DNA of 25,148 nt from positions 1-25,148 of the forward strand of contig CAYMQY010000036.1 in NCBI GenBank assembly GCA_964392655.1, given 5' to 3'. Positions 5,799 to 13,394 of the stretch are shown in pieces (within the stretch, counting starts at the first letter, position 1; the number at the start of each line of letters is the position of its first letter). Position numbers and translations under genes: made by a program. The notes beneath the pieces are model-generated. The model was not told where the DNA came from and did not search any database. It saw only the letters and a program-made list of their open reading frames with translations. The stretch comes from M3007 sp964392655 (GTDB taxonomy: Bacteria; Bacteroidota; Bacteroidia; Chitinophagales; Saprospiraceae).

Positions 5799-8360
5799 AT
5801 GGGACATGCCACGCATCCCTTCGACCTGAAACACGTTTTGCACGAACTACGGCATTACCTGCCGTCGCAAACGCCGCTAAAGGATTTTATTCACCACAAC
5901 TCGCTGCACGCTTTTCAGGAAATGCCGTTTTACGAGGCCATTTTCACGGCGTCCTCCATTTTCGGCTATCAGGTTACGTTCAATGTGCACGAATACCGCC
6001 GCCTGCACCAGATCGGGCGCATCCGCGCCGAAATTCTGGACCGCGTTATCCGGGAACGCCACGGCGAACGGCACCTCGAAACCTGGAAGGAGCGCGCCCT
6101 ACACAAGTCGTACAAACACGACTATGAACCGCGAGTGGGCCGGCTACGCGAGGCCTGGAAAAACCTGTACCGGATTGATCTCGACAACCTGGTGCAGCCC
6201 CTGTTTTTTCGTATTCTGAGCAGTTATCTCGATCAGGGAATTGCCCTTTGGCACTTCCCGTTTGTGGATCAGGGGCTACTCCGCGCTGTGCGCGAACTGG
6301 AAAAAGACGGTCTGGCCGGTGGCTTTTTCCGCTCAAAACGCGTCCGCGACCTGTTGTTCGACGAAGTGAATTGCACCGTTCCGCACCTGCTGCAACTGCT
6401 TGTAGGCGACCCGGCACTCTTCGAGCAATACCTGTTTGATCAGCAGTTCAGCCACCGGGGCTGGTCGGGCATGGTGGCCACCATCGAAGAACGGCCCGAC
6501 AGCGTGCTATACCCGAAAAAGATCAGCCTGGAAGAATCCATCGTGCTCGAACTGCTATTGGAACTGGACGCAATGGATCAGGAATTTGGTGCTGCCCGCT
6601 GGAAGCCGATGGCTGAAATGTCCCGCTTCGAGCCGCTGAACCTGTTTGCCAAAGTGGAACACTCCGAATTGCAGGAGGTGCTCATGATCTGGCAAGACGC
6701 GTTCGAGTGGAGTTACTACGACGAGGTGCTGGCCGGTTTGCAACACCTGCGCAGCATCGAGCCGGAAGCAGAGGTGGAAGATGTGCAGAACAAAACCTTT
6801 CAGGCTATTTTTTGCATTGACGAACGCGAAGACTCGCTTCGCCGACACCTGGAATTGACCGATGTCCACTGCGAAACCCTCGGTTGTCCCGGTTTTTTTG
6901 GTGTGGAGTTTTTCTTCCATCCCGCCGGCGGCAAGTTTTACGAAAAACTCTGTCCGGCGCCGGTGACGCCCCGATACCTCATCAAGGAAAAAGAAGGCGG
7001 ACACAAACGCGAGCACGAAATTTTTCACTCCAAACACACGCACCGCGGACTTGGCGGCTTTCTCAGTTCCCTGTCCTTAGGGTTGTGGGCTGTCGTGAAA
7101 CTGACGATGAACCTGTTCCGGCCCCAAATGAGTCCGGCCATCTCGAATGCGTTTGCGCACATGCAGTTGGACGGCGAACTCATCATCGAGAATACCGACC
7201 CGGGGCAGATGGAAAACGGCTTGCAGGTGGGTTTTACCGTACCGGAAATGGCCGACCGGGTAGAGAACCTGCTGCGCGGGATCGGTATGGTTTCCGATTT
7301 CGCCGACATCGTGTACGTGATGGGACATGGCTCCAGCAGTGCCAACAACCCACACCACGGTGCGCACGACTGCGGTGCGTGCAGCGGTCGGCCCGGCTCG
7401 GTGAACGCCCGCGTATTTGCCTTCATGGCCAATCACGCCGGAGTGCGCGCCCTGCTGGATTCCCGCGGGTTGCATATTCCGGCGACCACGCAGTTCCTGG
7501 GTGGCTTGCACGACACGGCGGCGGATGAAATCGCCTTTTTTGATGAAAAAATACTCGCGCCCGCCAATGCCGACGCGCACAAGCGGAACCGGGACATCTT
7601 CGAGGAGGCGCTGAACCTGAATGCCAAGGAGCGTTCGCGGCGTTTTGCTTCCATCAACACCAAGCAGGACATCCGTAAAATTCGGGAAGCCATCCGGCGG
7701 CGCTCGGTCTCGTACTTCGAGCCGCGGCCCGAACTGGGGCACGGTACCAACGCCCTGTGTTTTGTGGGCCACCGCAGCCTGACAAAAGGCTTGTTTCTCG
7801 ACCGGCGCGCGTTCCTGAACTCATACGACTACCGAACCGACCCCGACGGTAAGTTGCTGCTCGGCGTGATGCGCCCCCTGCCGCCGGTATGCGGGGGCAT
7901 CAATCTGGAGTACTACTTTTCGCGGATGGACAACCAGAAACTCGGCGCCGGCACCAAACTGCCCCACCACGTGGTAGGCCTGATCGGTGTGGCTAACAGC
8001 AGCGACGGCGACCTGCGCCCCGGCCTGCCGCTTCAGATGATCGAAGTACACGACCCGATCCGGCTCCTTATTCTGGTGGAACACGATCCCGAGGTGGTGT
8101 TGCGTACGATCAAAACGGATACTGCCCTGTACGACTGGTTCGACAAAGACTGGGTGCATCTGGCGGCCATCAATCCGGCCACCAATGAGTTCCACGTATT
8201 CAAAAACGGGGCGTTTCGCCCGTACAAGCCGTCGAAGGAGGGTATTGCGCTGGCCGAAAACATCCACGACCTGCTGGAGTCGGCTACCGAGATGGAAACC
8301 AACCATATCGTTCACGCCACGAAGGAAAATCTGCCGGTGCATATTCTTTCGGAACGGTAG
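5799..8360 (+). CDS. dabA: DabA, DUF2309 zinc subunit of the DAB inorganic-carbon pump
   Basis: An 853-residue protein of the DUF2309/UPF0753 family. DabA is a large cytoplasmic, carbonic-anhydrase-like zinc protein that works with DabB to convert CO2 to bicarbonate in one direction, driven by the cation gradient. The four zinc-site residues described for Halothiobacillus DabA (Cys351, Asp353, His524, Cys539) have clear counterparts: Cys339 and Asp341 in FCIDERED, His510 in MGHGSSSANNPHHG and Cys525 in DCGACSG; the His-Cys spacing of 15 is identical. The start MGHATHPFDLKHVLHELRHY at 5799 is preferred to the upstream in-frame ATG at 5766, which would overlap the DUF2490 gene by 29 bases. Length is typical. 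DabB follows after 30 bases. Confidence 0.93.
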   Translation: MGHATHPFDLKHVLHELRHYLPSQTPLKDFIHHNSLHAFQEMPFYEAIFTASSIFGYQVTFNVHEYRRLHQIGRIRAEILDRVIRERHGERHLETWKERALHKSYKHDYEPRVGRLREAWKNLYRIDLDNLVQPLFFRILSSYLDQGIALWHFPFVDQGLLRAVRELEKDGLAGGFFRSKRVRDLLFDEVNCTVPHLLQLLVGDPALFEQYLFDQQFSHRGWSGMVATIEERPDSVLYPKKISLEESIVLELLLELDAMDQEFGAARWKPMAEMSRFEPLNLFAKVEHSELQEVLMIWQDAFEWSYYDEVLAGLQHLRSIEPEAEVEDVQNKTFQAIFCIDEREDSLRRHLELTDVHCETLGCPGFFGVEFFFHPAGGKFYEKLCPAPVTPRYLIKEKEGGHKREHEIFHSKHTHRGLGGFLSSLSLGLWAVVKLTMNLFRPQMSPAISNAFAHMQLDGELIIENTDPGQMENGLQVGFTVPEMADRVENLLRGIGMVSDFADIVYVMGHGSSSANNPHHGAHDCGACSGRPGSVNARVFAFMANHAGVRALLDSRGLHIPATTQFLGGLHDTAADEIAFFDEKILAPANADAHKRNRDIFEEALNLNAKERSRRFASINTKQDIRKIREAIRRRSVSYFEPRPELGHGTNALCFVGHRSLTKGLFLDRRAFLNSYDYRTDPDGKLLLGVMRPLPPVCGGINLEYYFSRMDNQKLGAGTKLPHHVVGLIGVANSSDGDLRPGLPLQMIEVHDPIRLLILVEHDPEVVLRTIKTDTALYDWFDKDWVHLAAINPATNEFHVFKNGAFRPYKPSKEGIALAENIHDLLESATEMETNHIVHATKENLPVHILSER

Positions 8361-8390
8361 CGTATCACCTCATCAAAAATTCAAAACATC

Positions 8391-10259
8391 ATGGTAGATT
8401 TATTGCAATACCTCGTGCTTATACCGTTGGCCGGCTTTGCGGCCGGCTTGCTCCTGCCGCCTAAAAGGGAATCGGCCATTTACTGGTCTGCAATTGCGAC
8501 GGTGGGGCTAAACAGCCTGCTTTTTGCGTGGGTATTCGTGTTATGGGCCAAGTCCGGTTTTACCGACCAGCATGCCGACGGGCCGGTGTTGTACAACACC
8601 AACACCGCCAATTTTTCCATAAATTTCTTTTTCGACCGGAATTCGGCGGTTTACTTCTTCGTGACCTCCGTGCTGGCCTTTCTGGTACTTACGTTCAGCC
8701 GGTACTACATTCACCGGGAAAAGGGTTTCAAGCGGTTTTTCAACAACCTGGTGTTTTTTTACGCAGGGTTGAGTTTTATCCTTTTTGCAGGAAACCTGGA
8801 GACCTTGTTCGTCGGCTGGGAAATGATCAGTATCACCTCTTTTTTCCTGATAGCCTACTACCGGGAGCGATACTTGCCGGTGAAAAATGCACTCAAGGTG
8901 GTGTCGTTTTACCGGGTGGCCGACGTGTTTCTGCTGCTGGGTATCTGGATGTGCCACCACTATTTTGAGCGGAATATCCAGTTTGCCGAAATTCGGGAAA
9001 TGTACCGCCAGGGCGTGCCGATAATTACTGAAATCGGCTACCAATGGGCCATTCCGTTCATGTTTTTAGTGGTGGCTTTGGTGAAATCGGCACAACTGCC
9101 GTTTTCCGCCTGGCTGCCGCGGGCCATGGAAGGGCCGACTACATCAAGCGCCATTTTTTACGGATCGCTGGCGGTGCATATCGGCATTTTCCTGCTGTTG
9201 CGTACGGAACCGCTGTGGGCCGACAATACGGGTTTTCGGGTGCTTTTCGGCACGATCGGGCTGCTGACCACGCTGGTGGCCACGTTTACAGCCCGGGTGC
9301 AGTCGAACATCAAAACCCAGATTGCGTACTCGTCCATCGCCCAGATCGGTATCATTTTTATCGAAGTGGCGCTGGGCCTGAACCTGCTGGCGCTGGTACA
9401 TTTCGCCGGCAATGCGTTTTTGCGCACCTACCAGTTGCTCGTGTCGCCCTCCGTGTTGAACTACCTGATTCACGATCAGTTTTTCAATTTCATTCCGCCG
9501 CAACAAAACGCAACGAAAACGTTTGCCGACAAACTCCGCCTGACCGCCTACACCTGGAGCATCCGGGAATGGAATCTCGACGGGTTTGCCTACCGGTACT
9601 TGTGGAAACCCTTGAAATTCATGGGCAATCACTTGTCGTTTGTAAATGCCTGGAGTACGGTGTGGTTGTATCTGCCGCTGTTTTCCGTAGGCATGTACTA
9701 CGCCTACCACCGGGAACAAGTGCCGGCATTTCTGGGGAAATGGTTGCCGATTGCGCTGGCACTTGTGGCAGTGTTCCTGATTTTGAAAGCATTTGTGAAA
9801 CGAAATGCCGCACGTCGGGCATGGCTGCTTATTGTGACCAGCCAGTTGTTCATTGCACTGGCTATCGCTTTCAACGAACAGTTTGATTTTGCTCAAATCT
9901 ACCTGTACTTGAGCGGCATACTGCTTTCGGCGGCTTTGGGCTACTGGTGCCTGTGGCTGCTGCGACGCCGCGGCGAAGCCACTACGCTCGACCGCTACCA
10001 CGGCCACTCGTACGAGTACCCGCGCATTGCCATTTTGTTCATGATCGCCAGTCTGGGCCTGACGGGTTTTCCTATCACGCCCACCTTTGTGGGCGAAGAC
10101 ATTATCCTGGGGCACGTGCACGAAAACCAGTACGCGCTCACCATGCTGATTGCCTTCAGCCTGATTCTGGACGGACTGGCGGTGCTGCGCATTTACGCCC
10201 GACTTTTCCTCGGGCCGCACACCAAGGGTTATCACGAGGTGGCGTACCGGTCGTCCTGA
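8391..10259 (+). CDS. dabB: DabB, NuoL/MrpA-like proton-conducting subunit of the DAB pump
   Basis: A 622-residue membrane protein with about 14 hydrophobic segments, related to NuoL, MrpA and other proton_antipo_M subunits. The key channel residues are visible: Glu144 in FVGWEMISITSFFLIAYYR and Lys232 in ALVKSAQLPFSAWLPRAMEG, the same motifs that conduct protons in respiratory complex I. A lone NuoL-like gene directly after a DUF2309 gene, with no other nuo or mrp genes nearby, is the signature of DAB (DabB) rather than complex I. In the type examples dabB precedes dabA; here the order is reversed. The last helices carry FPITPTFVGEDIILGHVHE, like the NuoL C-terminal region. It closes the operon and is followed by an inverted repeat. 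Confidence 0.9.
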   Translation: MVDLLQYLVLIPLAGFAAGLLLPPKRESAIYWSAIATVGLNSLLFAWVFVLWAKSGFTDQHADGPVLYNTNTANFSINFFFDRNSAVYFFVTSVLAFLVLTFSRYYIHREKGFKRFFNNLVFFYAGLSFILFAGNLETLFVGWEMISITSFFLIAYYRERYLPVKNALKVVSFYRVADVFLLLGIWMCHHYFERNIQFAEIREMYRQGVPIITEIGYQWAIPFMFLVVALVKSAQLPFSAWLPRAMEGPTTSSAIFYGSLAVHIGIFLLLRTEPLWADNTGFRVLFGTIGLLTTLVATFTARVQSNIKTQIAYSSIAQIGIIFIEVALGLNLLALVHFAGNAFLRTYQLLVSPSVLNYLIHDQFFNFIPPQQNATKTFADKLRLTAYTWSIREWNLDGFAYRYLWKPLKFMGNHLSFVNAWSTVWLYLPLFSVGMYYAYHREQVPAFLGKWLPIALALVAVFLILKAFVKRNAARRAWLLIVTSQLFIALAIAFNEQFDFAQIYLYLSGILLSAALGYWCLWLLRRRGEATTLDRYHGHSYEYPRIAILFMIASLGLTGFPITPTFVGEDIILGHVHENQYALTMLIAFSLILDGLAVLRIYARLFLGPHTKGYHEVAYRSS

Positions 10260-10262
10260 GCG

Positions 10263-10366
10263 TTTTTTTTCACTGCAGAGACGCCGTAGTTTTTTTTCAC
10301 CGCAGAGACGCAGAGGCGCGGAGGCTTTGCGCAGAGTTTACGAATCGCCTCTGCGGTGAAAAAAAC
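10263..10366. repeat. CGCAGAG-word inverted repeat between convergent genes
   Basis: Two partial copies of T8-CAC(T/C)GCAGAGACGC start at 10263 and 10290. The second continues with 8-nt words (CGCAGAGA, CGCAGAGG, CGCGGAGG). TTTTTTTCACCGCAGAG (10291-10307) is perfectly complementary to 10349-10365, 17 bp with a 41-nt loop. The T tract lies before and the A tract after the stem on both strands, so it is not a classical intrinsic terminator, though it separates dabB from a convergent gene. Confidence 0.8.
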
Positions 10367-10386
10367 GCGGTTGGCGCGGCTGCCGA

Positions 10387-10776
10387 TTACTTCACCGCTT
10401 CCACGTCGTACACGATGTAGTCGGTATCGCCCTGCCAGGGAAAGGCATCCACTTTTTGTTTGTAGTGGCAGCGTACGGCTTTGCCTTCAAACTGCTGGAG
10501 TTTTTCGTACACGGCTGCGTTTTGTGCCGAAAAGTCCCAGGTACTTTGCTGCGAAATCATCATGCTGCCGGCGAGGTGCAACTGGCCTTCGTAGGTTTTG
10601 AACACCACGCCTTTTTTGGAAATCTTGAACAGCGTGCCGCTGCGCGTTCCCTCGCTGATCGTGTAGGTGCGGTAAATGTAGTAGCCGGCGGAGAAAAGCA
10701 GCAGGCCGGCCAGCGCGATCCACAGGCTGCGGCGCAGCCACTTGCGGGCGCTTTGTTTTGCGGATTGGATATCCAT
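10387..10776 (-). CDS. Hypothetical single-pass membrane protein
   Basis: A 129-residue protein with a basic N-terminus (SAKQSARKWLRR), one membrane helix (about residues 17-36, SLWIALAGLLLFSAGYYIYR) and a beta-rich domain containing GTRSGTLFKISKKGVVFKTY and later FEGKAVRCHYKQK. The SGTLxKxSKKGxxFKTYEG block is conserved in a Bacteroidota family of unknown function that databases sometimes label, wrongly I think, as 6-phosphogluconate dehydrogenase; there is no Rossmann fold here and it is far too short. It follows the leftward gene 10810-11295 with a 33-base gap, so both are probably one transcript from the promoter at 11331-11338. Confidence 0.75.
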   Translation of the reverse strand: MDIQSAKQSARKWLRRSLWIALAGLLLFSAGYYIYRTYTISEGTRSGTLFKISKKGVVFKTYEGQLHLAGSMMISQQSTWDFSAQNAAVYEKLQQFEGKAVRCHYKQKVDAFPWQGDTDYIVYDVEAVK

Positions 10777-10809
10777 GGTTGGAGGTGCGTGGTGACAAAC
10801 GGTGGTGGG

Positions 10810-11295
10810 TCAGTCGGGTTGATACGTTTCAAAAAACTCCTGCCGGGCGAGGCGGTATAGTTCGGTGAGGCTGTCGGGGCCGCCGAGAAAGTCGCCGCTG
10901 CGGGCGACCATGGCTGTGCCCCAGGACGCGACAAACTCGAATTCGTCGGGCAGGCCCAGTGCAGCGAGCCGTTCCGGCGTCAGTTCTACTGCCACGATTC
11001 GCCCTGCGGGGCGATACTCCATCCAGGTGTCGTCGGCGGGTTGTAGCAGGATGTATTTCTGGGAAAATTTGTGTCCCGGCACGATGTATGTCTCGCCGGC
11101 TGCTGTCTGGTTACGCACGATAAAATCGCCCGCTTCGGCCCTGTTTTCGGTTTCCAGGCCGTCATTGGTTACGGTTTGAATGCATTCTCCCGGTATTGCC
11201 GGTCGGGCAAATACATTTTTTTTCTTTTGAAAAACAGTGCCTTCGTGCAGGAGCAGGGGGCGAAACATTGCCAGCAATTCTTCTTGCGTGTACAT
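10810..11295 (-). CDS. Hypothetical cytosolic protein
   Basis: A 161-residue protein that I do not recognise. It has no signal peptide or membrane segment. It begins MYTQEELLAMFRPLLLHEG, contains PGHKFSQKYI and a helical tail ending ELYRLARQEFFETYQPD, and is of mixed charge. The ATG at 11295 is chosen over an in-frame start at 11352 because the predicted promoter (-7 element at 11331-11338 on the minus strand) lies between them. It is followed by the single-pass membrane protein gene, with which it probably forms a two-gene operon. No function can be offered. Confidence 0.7.
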   Translation of the reverse strand: MYTQEELLAMFRPLLLHEGTVFQKKKNVFARPAIPGECIQTVTNDGLETENRAEAGDFIVRNQTAAGETYIVPGHKFSQKYILLQPADDTWMEYRPAGRIVAVELTPERLAALGLPDEFEFVASWGTAMVARSGDFLGGPDSLTELYRLARQEFFETYQPD

Positions 11296-11330
11296 GGTGT
11301 GTTTGTCGGTCAGGTTCGGTTTTGGCGCAC

Positions 11331-11338
11331 CAAAAGTA
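11331..11338 (-). promoter_or_regulatory. -7 promoter element for the 11295-10387 gene pair
   Basis: On the minus strand TACTTTTG matches TAnnTTTG exactly, 35 bases before the ATG at 11295. No good -33 element is visible at the expected distance. Confidence 0.45.
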
Positions 11339-11379
11339 GGGCGGTTTTGCAAATGCGCGGGGCATTTTCCGAAATGCTG

Positions 11380-11387
11380 TACGTTTG
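11380..11387 (+). promoter_or_regulatory. Possible -7 promoter element upstream of ggt
   Basis: TACGTTTG is an exact TAnnTTTG match on the plus strand, 183 bases before the ggt start. No -33 TTTG is visible at 19-22 nt. If real, the transcript would carry the whole 139-base inverted repeat at 11399-11537 in its leader. Confidence 0.35.
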
Positions 11388-11398
11388 CCGGGATAGTT

Positions 11399-11537
11399 GA
11401 TTACATGATTGCCGATTACATGATTGTTGATTTTAGAAGTATGTGGCGACGACAGCTTCGCCCTTGGCCAAACGAGCGCGGTGTACGCTACGGAAACTTC
11501 AAAAATCAACAATCATGTAATCGGCAATCATGTAATC
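11399..11537. repeat. 36-bp perfect inverted repeat of 15-nt words
   Basis: The arm at 11399-11434 is made of GATTACATGATTGCC, GATTACATGATTGTT and GATTTT. The arm at 11502-11537 is its perfect 36-base reverse complement. After one mismatch the stem goes on for five more pairs (GAAGT/ACTTC), enclosing a GC-rich 55-nt loop that contains TTGGCCAA and a GGCGA/TCGCC mini-stem. It resembles a small palindromic mobile or REP-like element placed between divergent genes. No flanking target duplication is evident. Confidence 0.85.
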
Positions 11538-11570
11538 CCAAAAATCATCCTTTCACGAAGAACATCCATT

Positions 11571-13280
11571 ATGCAAGTAATCAAGTACTGTTTTGTATTC
11601 CTGCTGCTGTGGAGCATCGCCTCCTGCACGGCCCAGACCTACGTTCCCTTCCCGTACACCATTGAAAAAGATGTGTCGGCCAAAAAAGGCGCTGTGGTGA
11701 CGGCGCATCCCCTCGCGACCAAAATCGGGCTGGACATCCTGCGGCGGGGCGGCACAGCAGCCGACGCGGCAGTAGCCGTCCAACTGGCCCTCGCCGTGGT
11801 GTACCCCCAGGCGGGCAACCTCGGTGGCGGCGGATTTCTGATTTACCGGAAAGCCGAAACGGGCGAAACGACAGCGCTCGACTTTCGCGAAAAAGCCCCC
11901 GCAGCTGCTACCGAAACCATGTTTCAGGACTCTGCTCGGAACGTGCTGCCCAACAAAAGCCGGTACGGCGTTTTTGCTGCCGGGGTGCCCGGTACCGTGG
12001 ACGGCCTGATCGAAACACACAAGCGTTTTGGCCGCCTGCCCTGGCCCGACCTCGTAGCCCCCGCCATCCTGTTGGCTGAAAAAGGCTACCAGATCACCGA
12101 ACGCGAGGCCAAACAGTTGAATGACGAAAAATTCACGTTCCTCCGAAACAACCGCCTCACCCCGCCTTTTGTGAAAGTGGAACCCTGGGTAGCGGGCGAC
12201 TGGCTTATCCAAAAAGACCTCGCCGCTACCCTGTGGCGCATTTCCAACGAGGGCCGCAAGGGATTTTACGAGGGACTGACCGCCGAAATGATCGTGCAGG
12301 AAATGGCGCGAAAAGATGGGCCGATGACTACAGAGGATTTGAAAAACTACCGCAGCGTCTGGCGAAAGCCACTGGAATTCGACTGGCGTGGGCTGCACAT
12401 CATCGGCATGCCGCCGCCGAGCAGCGGGGGCATTCTGTTGCAACAAATGCTGGGTATGCTCGGCGATGCCGACCTGCGTGCCGACAGTTTTCACTCCGCC
12501 GCCGCCGTACACCGCATGGCCGAAGTAGAACGCCGGGCCTTTGCCGACCGCTCCGAGCACCTCGGCGACCCCGATTTCTGGGCAGTGCCGCAGGCCGGGC
12601 TGGTGCATCCCGATTATTTGAAAAGCCGTATGGCCGATTTTTCTCCTGAAAAAGCCACCCCCAGCAAAGGGCTACGCGCCGGTGCACCTAAAAAAAATAG
12701 CGAGGAAACCACGCACATCAGTATCGTGGATGTCGAGGGCAACGCCGCTGCGGTCACCACCACGCTCAACGATTCGTACGGGAGCCGGGTGGTGGTGCAT
12801 GGCGCCGGCTTTATCCTGAACAACGAAATGGACGACTTCAGCGCCAAGCCCGGCGCACCCAACATGTACGGAGCCGTCGGCGGCCCGGCCAATGCGGTGG
12901 CGCCCGGCAAGCGCCCGCTGAGCAGTATGACCCCCACCATCGTGCTTCGGGACGGGCAGTTGTCCTTGGTCGTTGGCACGCCGGGCGGCACCACCATCCC
13001 CACCTCGGTATTTCAGGTGCTGCTCAACGTGTACGAGTTTGGCATCCCGCTGCCGCAAGCGGTGCATGCCAAGCGTTTCCACCACCAGTGGGATCCCGAT
13101 GTCATCCAGATCGAAGAGGGCGCGCTGCCGGCCGATGTGCTGGAAAAACTCCAGTCTATGGGTCACGGCATCAAGGTGCGTACGCCGATCGGTCGGGTGG
13201 AGGCCATCCAACGCCTGCCCGACGGACGCCTGCGCGCGGTAGCCGACGACCGCGGCGACGACGCGGCGGGCGGGTACTGA
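11571..13280 (+). CDS. ggt: Gamma-glutamyltranspeptidase, lipoprotein
   Basis: A 569-residue Ntn-hydrolase that removes the gamma-glutamyl group from glutathione and related compounds in the periplasm. The N-terminus has a lipoprotein signal with lipobox SIASC (Cys at residue 19), so it is membrane-anchored, unlike the soluble E. coli enzyme. Family blocks are present: GGTAADAAVA, GNLGGGGFLIY, PPPSSGGILLQQML, and the autoprocessing site EETTHISIVD, where Thr380 would be the new N-terminal nucleophile of the small subunit; SSM at 451-453 matches the substrate-binding serines. The ATG at 11571 is chosen since it gives the signal peptide; the frame is open further upstream to 11424 but that would run through the inverted repeat. 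It stands alone, followed by PorP/SprF. Confidence 0.93.
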   Translation: MQVIKYCFVFLLLWSIASCTAQTYVPFPYTIEKDVSAKKGAVVTAHPLATKIGLDILRRGGTAADAAVAVQLALAVVYPQAGNLGGGGFLIYRKAETGETTALDFREKAPAAATETMFQDSARNVLPNKSRYGVFAAGVPGTVDGLIETHKRFGRLPWPDLVAPAILLAEKGYQITEREAKQLNDEKFTFLRNNRLTPPFVKVEPWVAGDWLIQKDLAATLWRISNEGRKGFYEGLTAEMIVQEMARKDGPMTTEDLKNYRSVWRKPLEFDWRGLHIIGMPPPSSGGILLQQMLGMLGDADLRADSFHSAAAVHRMAEVERRAFADRSEHLGDPDFWAVPQAGLVHPDYLKSRMADFSPEKATPSKGLRAGAPKKNSEETTHISIVDVEGNAAAVTTTLNDSYGSRVVVHGAGFILNNEMDDFSAKPGAPNMYGAVGGPANAVAPGKRPLSSMTPTIVLRDGQLSLVVGTPGGTTIPTSVFQVLLNVYEFGIPLPQAVHAKRFHHQWDPDVIQIEEGALPADVLEKLQSMGHGIKVRTPIGRVEAIQRLPDGRLRAVADDRGDDAAGGY

Positions 13281-13297
13281 TCTGCGGTGAAAAGAAC
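13281..13297 (+). repeat. Solo arm of the CGCAGAG repeat
   Basis: TCTGCGGTGAAAAGAAC matches 10350-10366 (the right arm of the repeat after dabB) at 16 of 17 bases. It begins at the base after the ggt stop codon. No inverted partner was found beside it. Confidence 0.5.
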
Positions 13298-13359
13298 TCC
13301 CGATCGGCCAAACGGCGACTTTTTGTGCCGGGCAGCGGCACCGACACGGAATTCATCTT

Positions 13360-13367
13360 TACCTTCG
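13360..13367 (+). promoter_or_regulatory. Possible -7 element for the PorP/SprF operon
   Basis: TACCTTCG differs from TAnnTTTG at one position and is 28 bases before the ATG at 13395. No -33 element was seen. Confidence 0.3.
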
Positions 13368-13394
13368 GGCTTTTCAATCCAGCCGTTCCTGCGT

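Noticed and set aside
9144..10235. Open frame of 363 codons antisense to dabB
   Set aside because: dabB shows conserved channel motifs on the plus strand; the antisense translation is Gln/Arg/His-rich, as expected for the reverse of a membrane protein gene.
8391..10259. Complex I NuoL or Mrp antiporter subunit
   Set aside because: No other nuo or mrp gene is present, and the gene directly follows a DUF2309 gene, which points to DabB.
10291..10365. Classical intrinsic terminator after dabB
   Set aside because: The T tract precedes and the A tract follows the stem on either strand, and the loop is 41 nt, so the usual stem-then-U pattern is missing. Kept as a repeat.
11424..11570. Upstream extension of ggt by 49 codons
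   Set aside because: The extension would be translated from the inverted repeat, and would bury the lipoprotein signal that begins at 11571.
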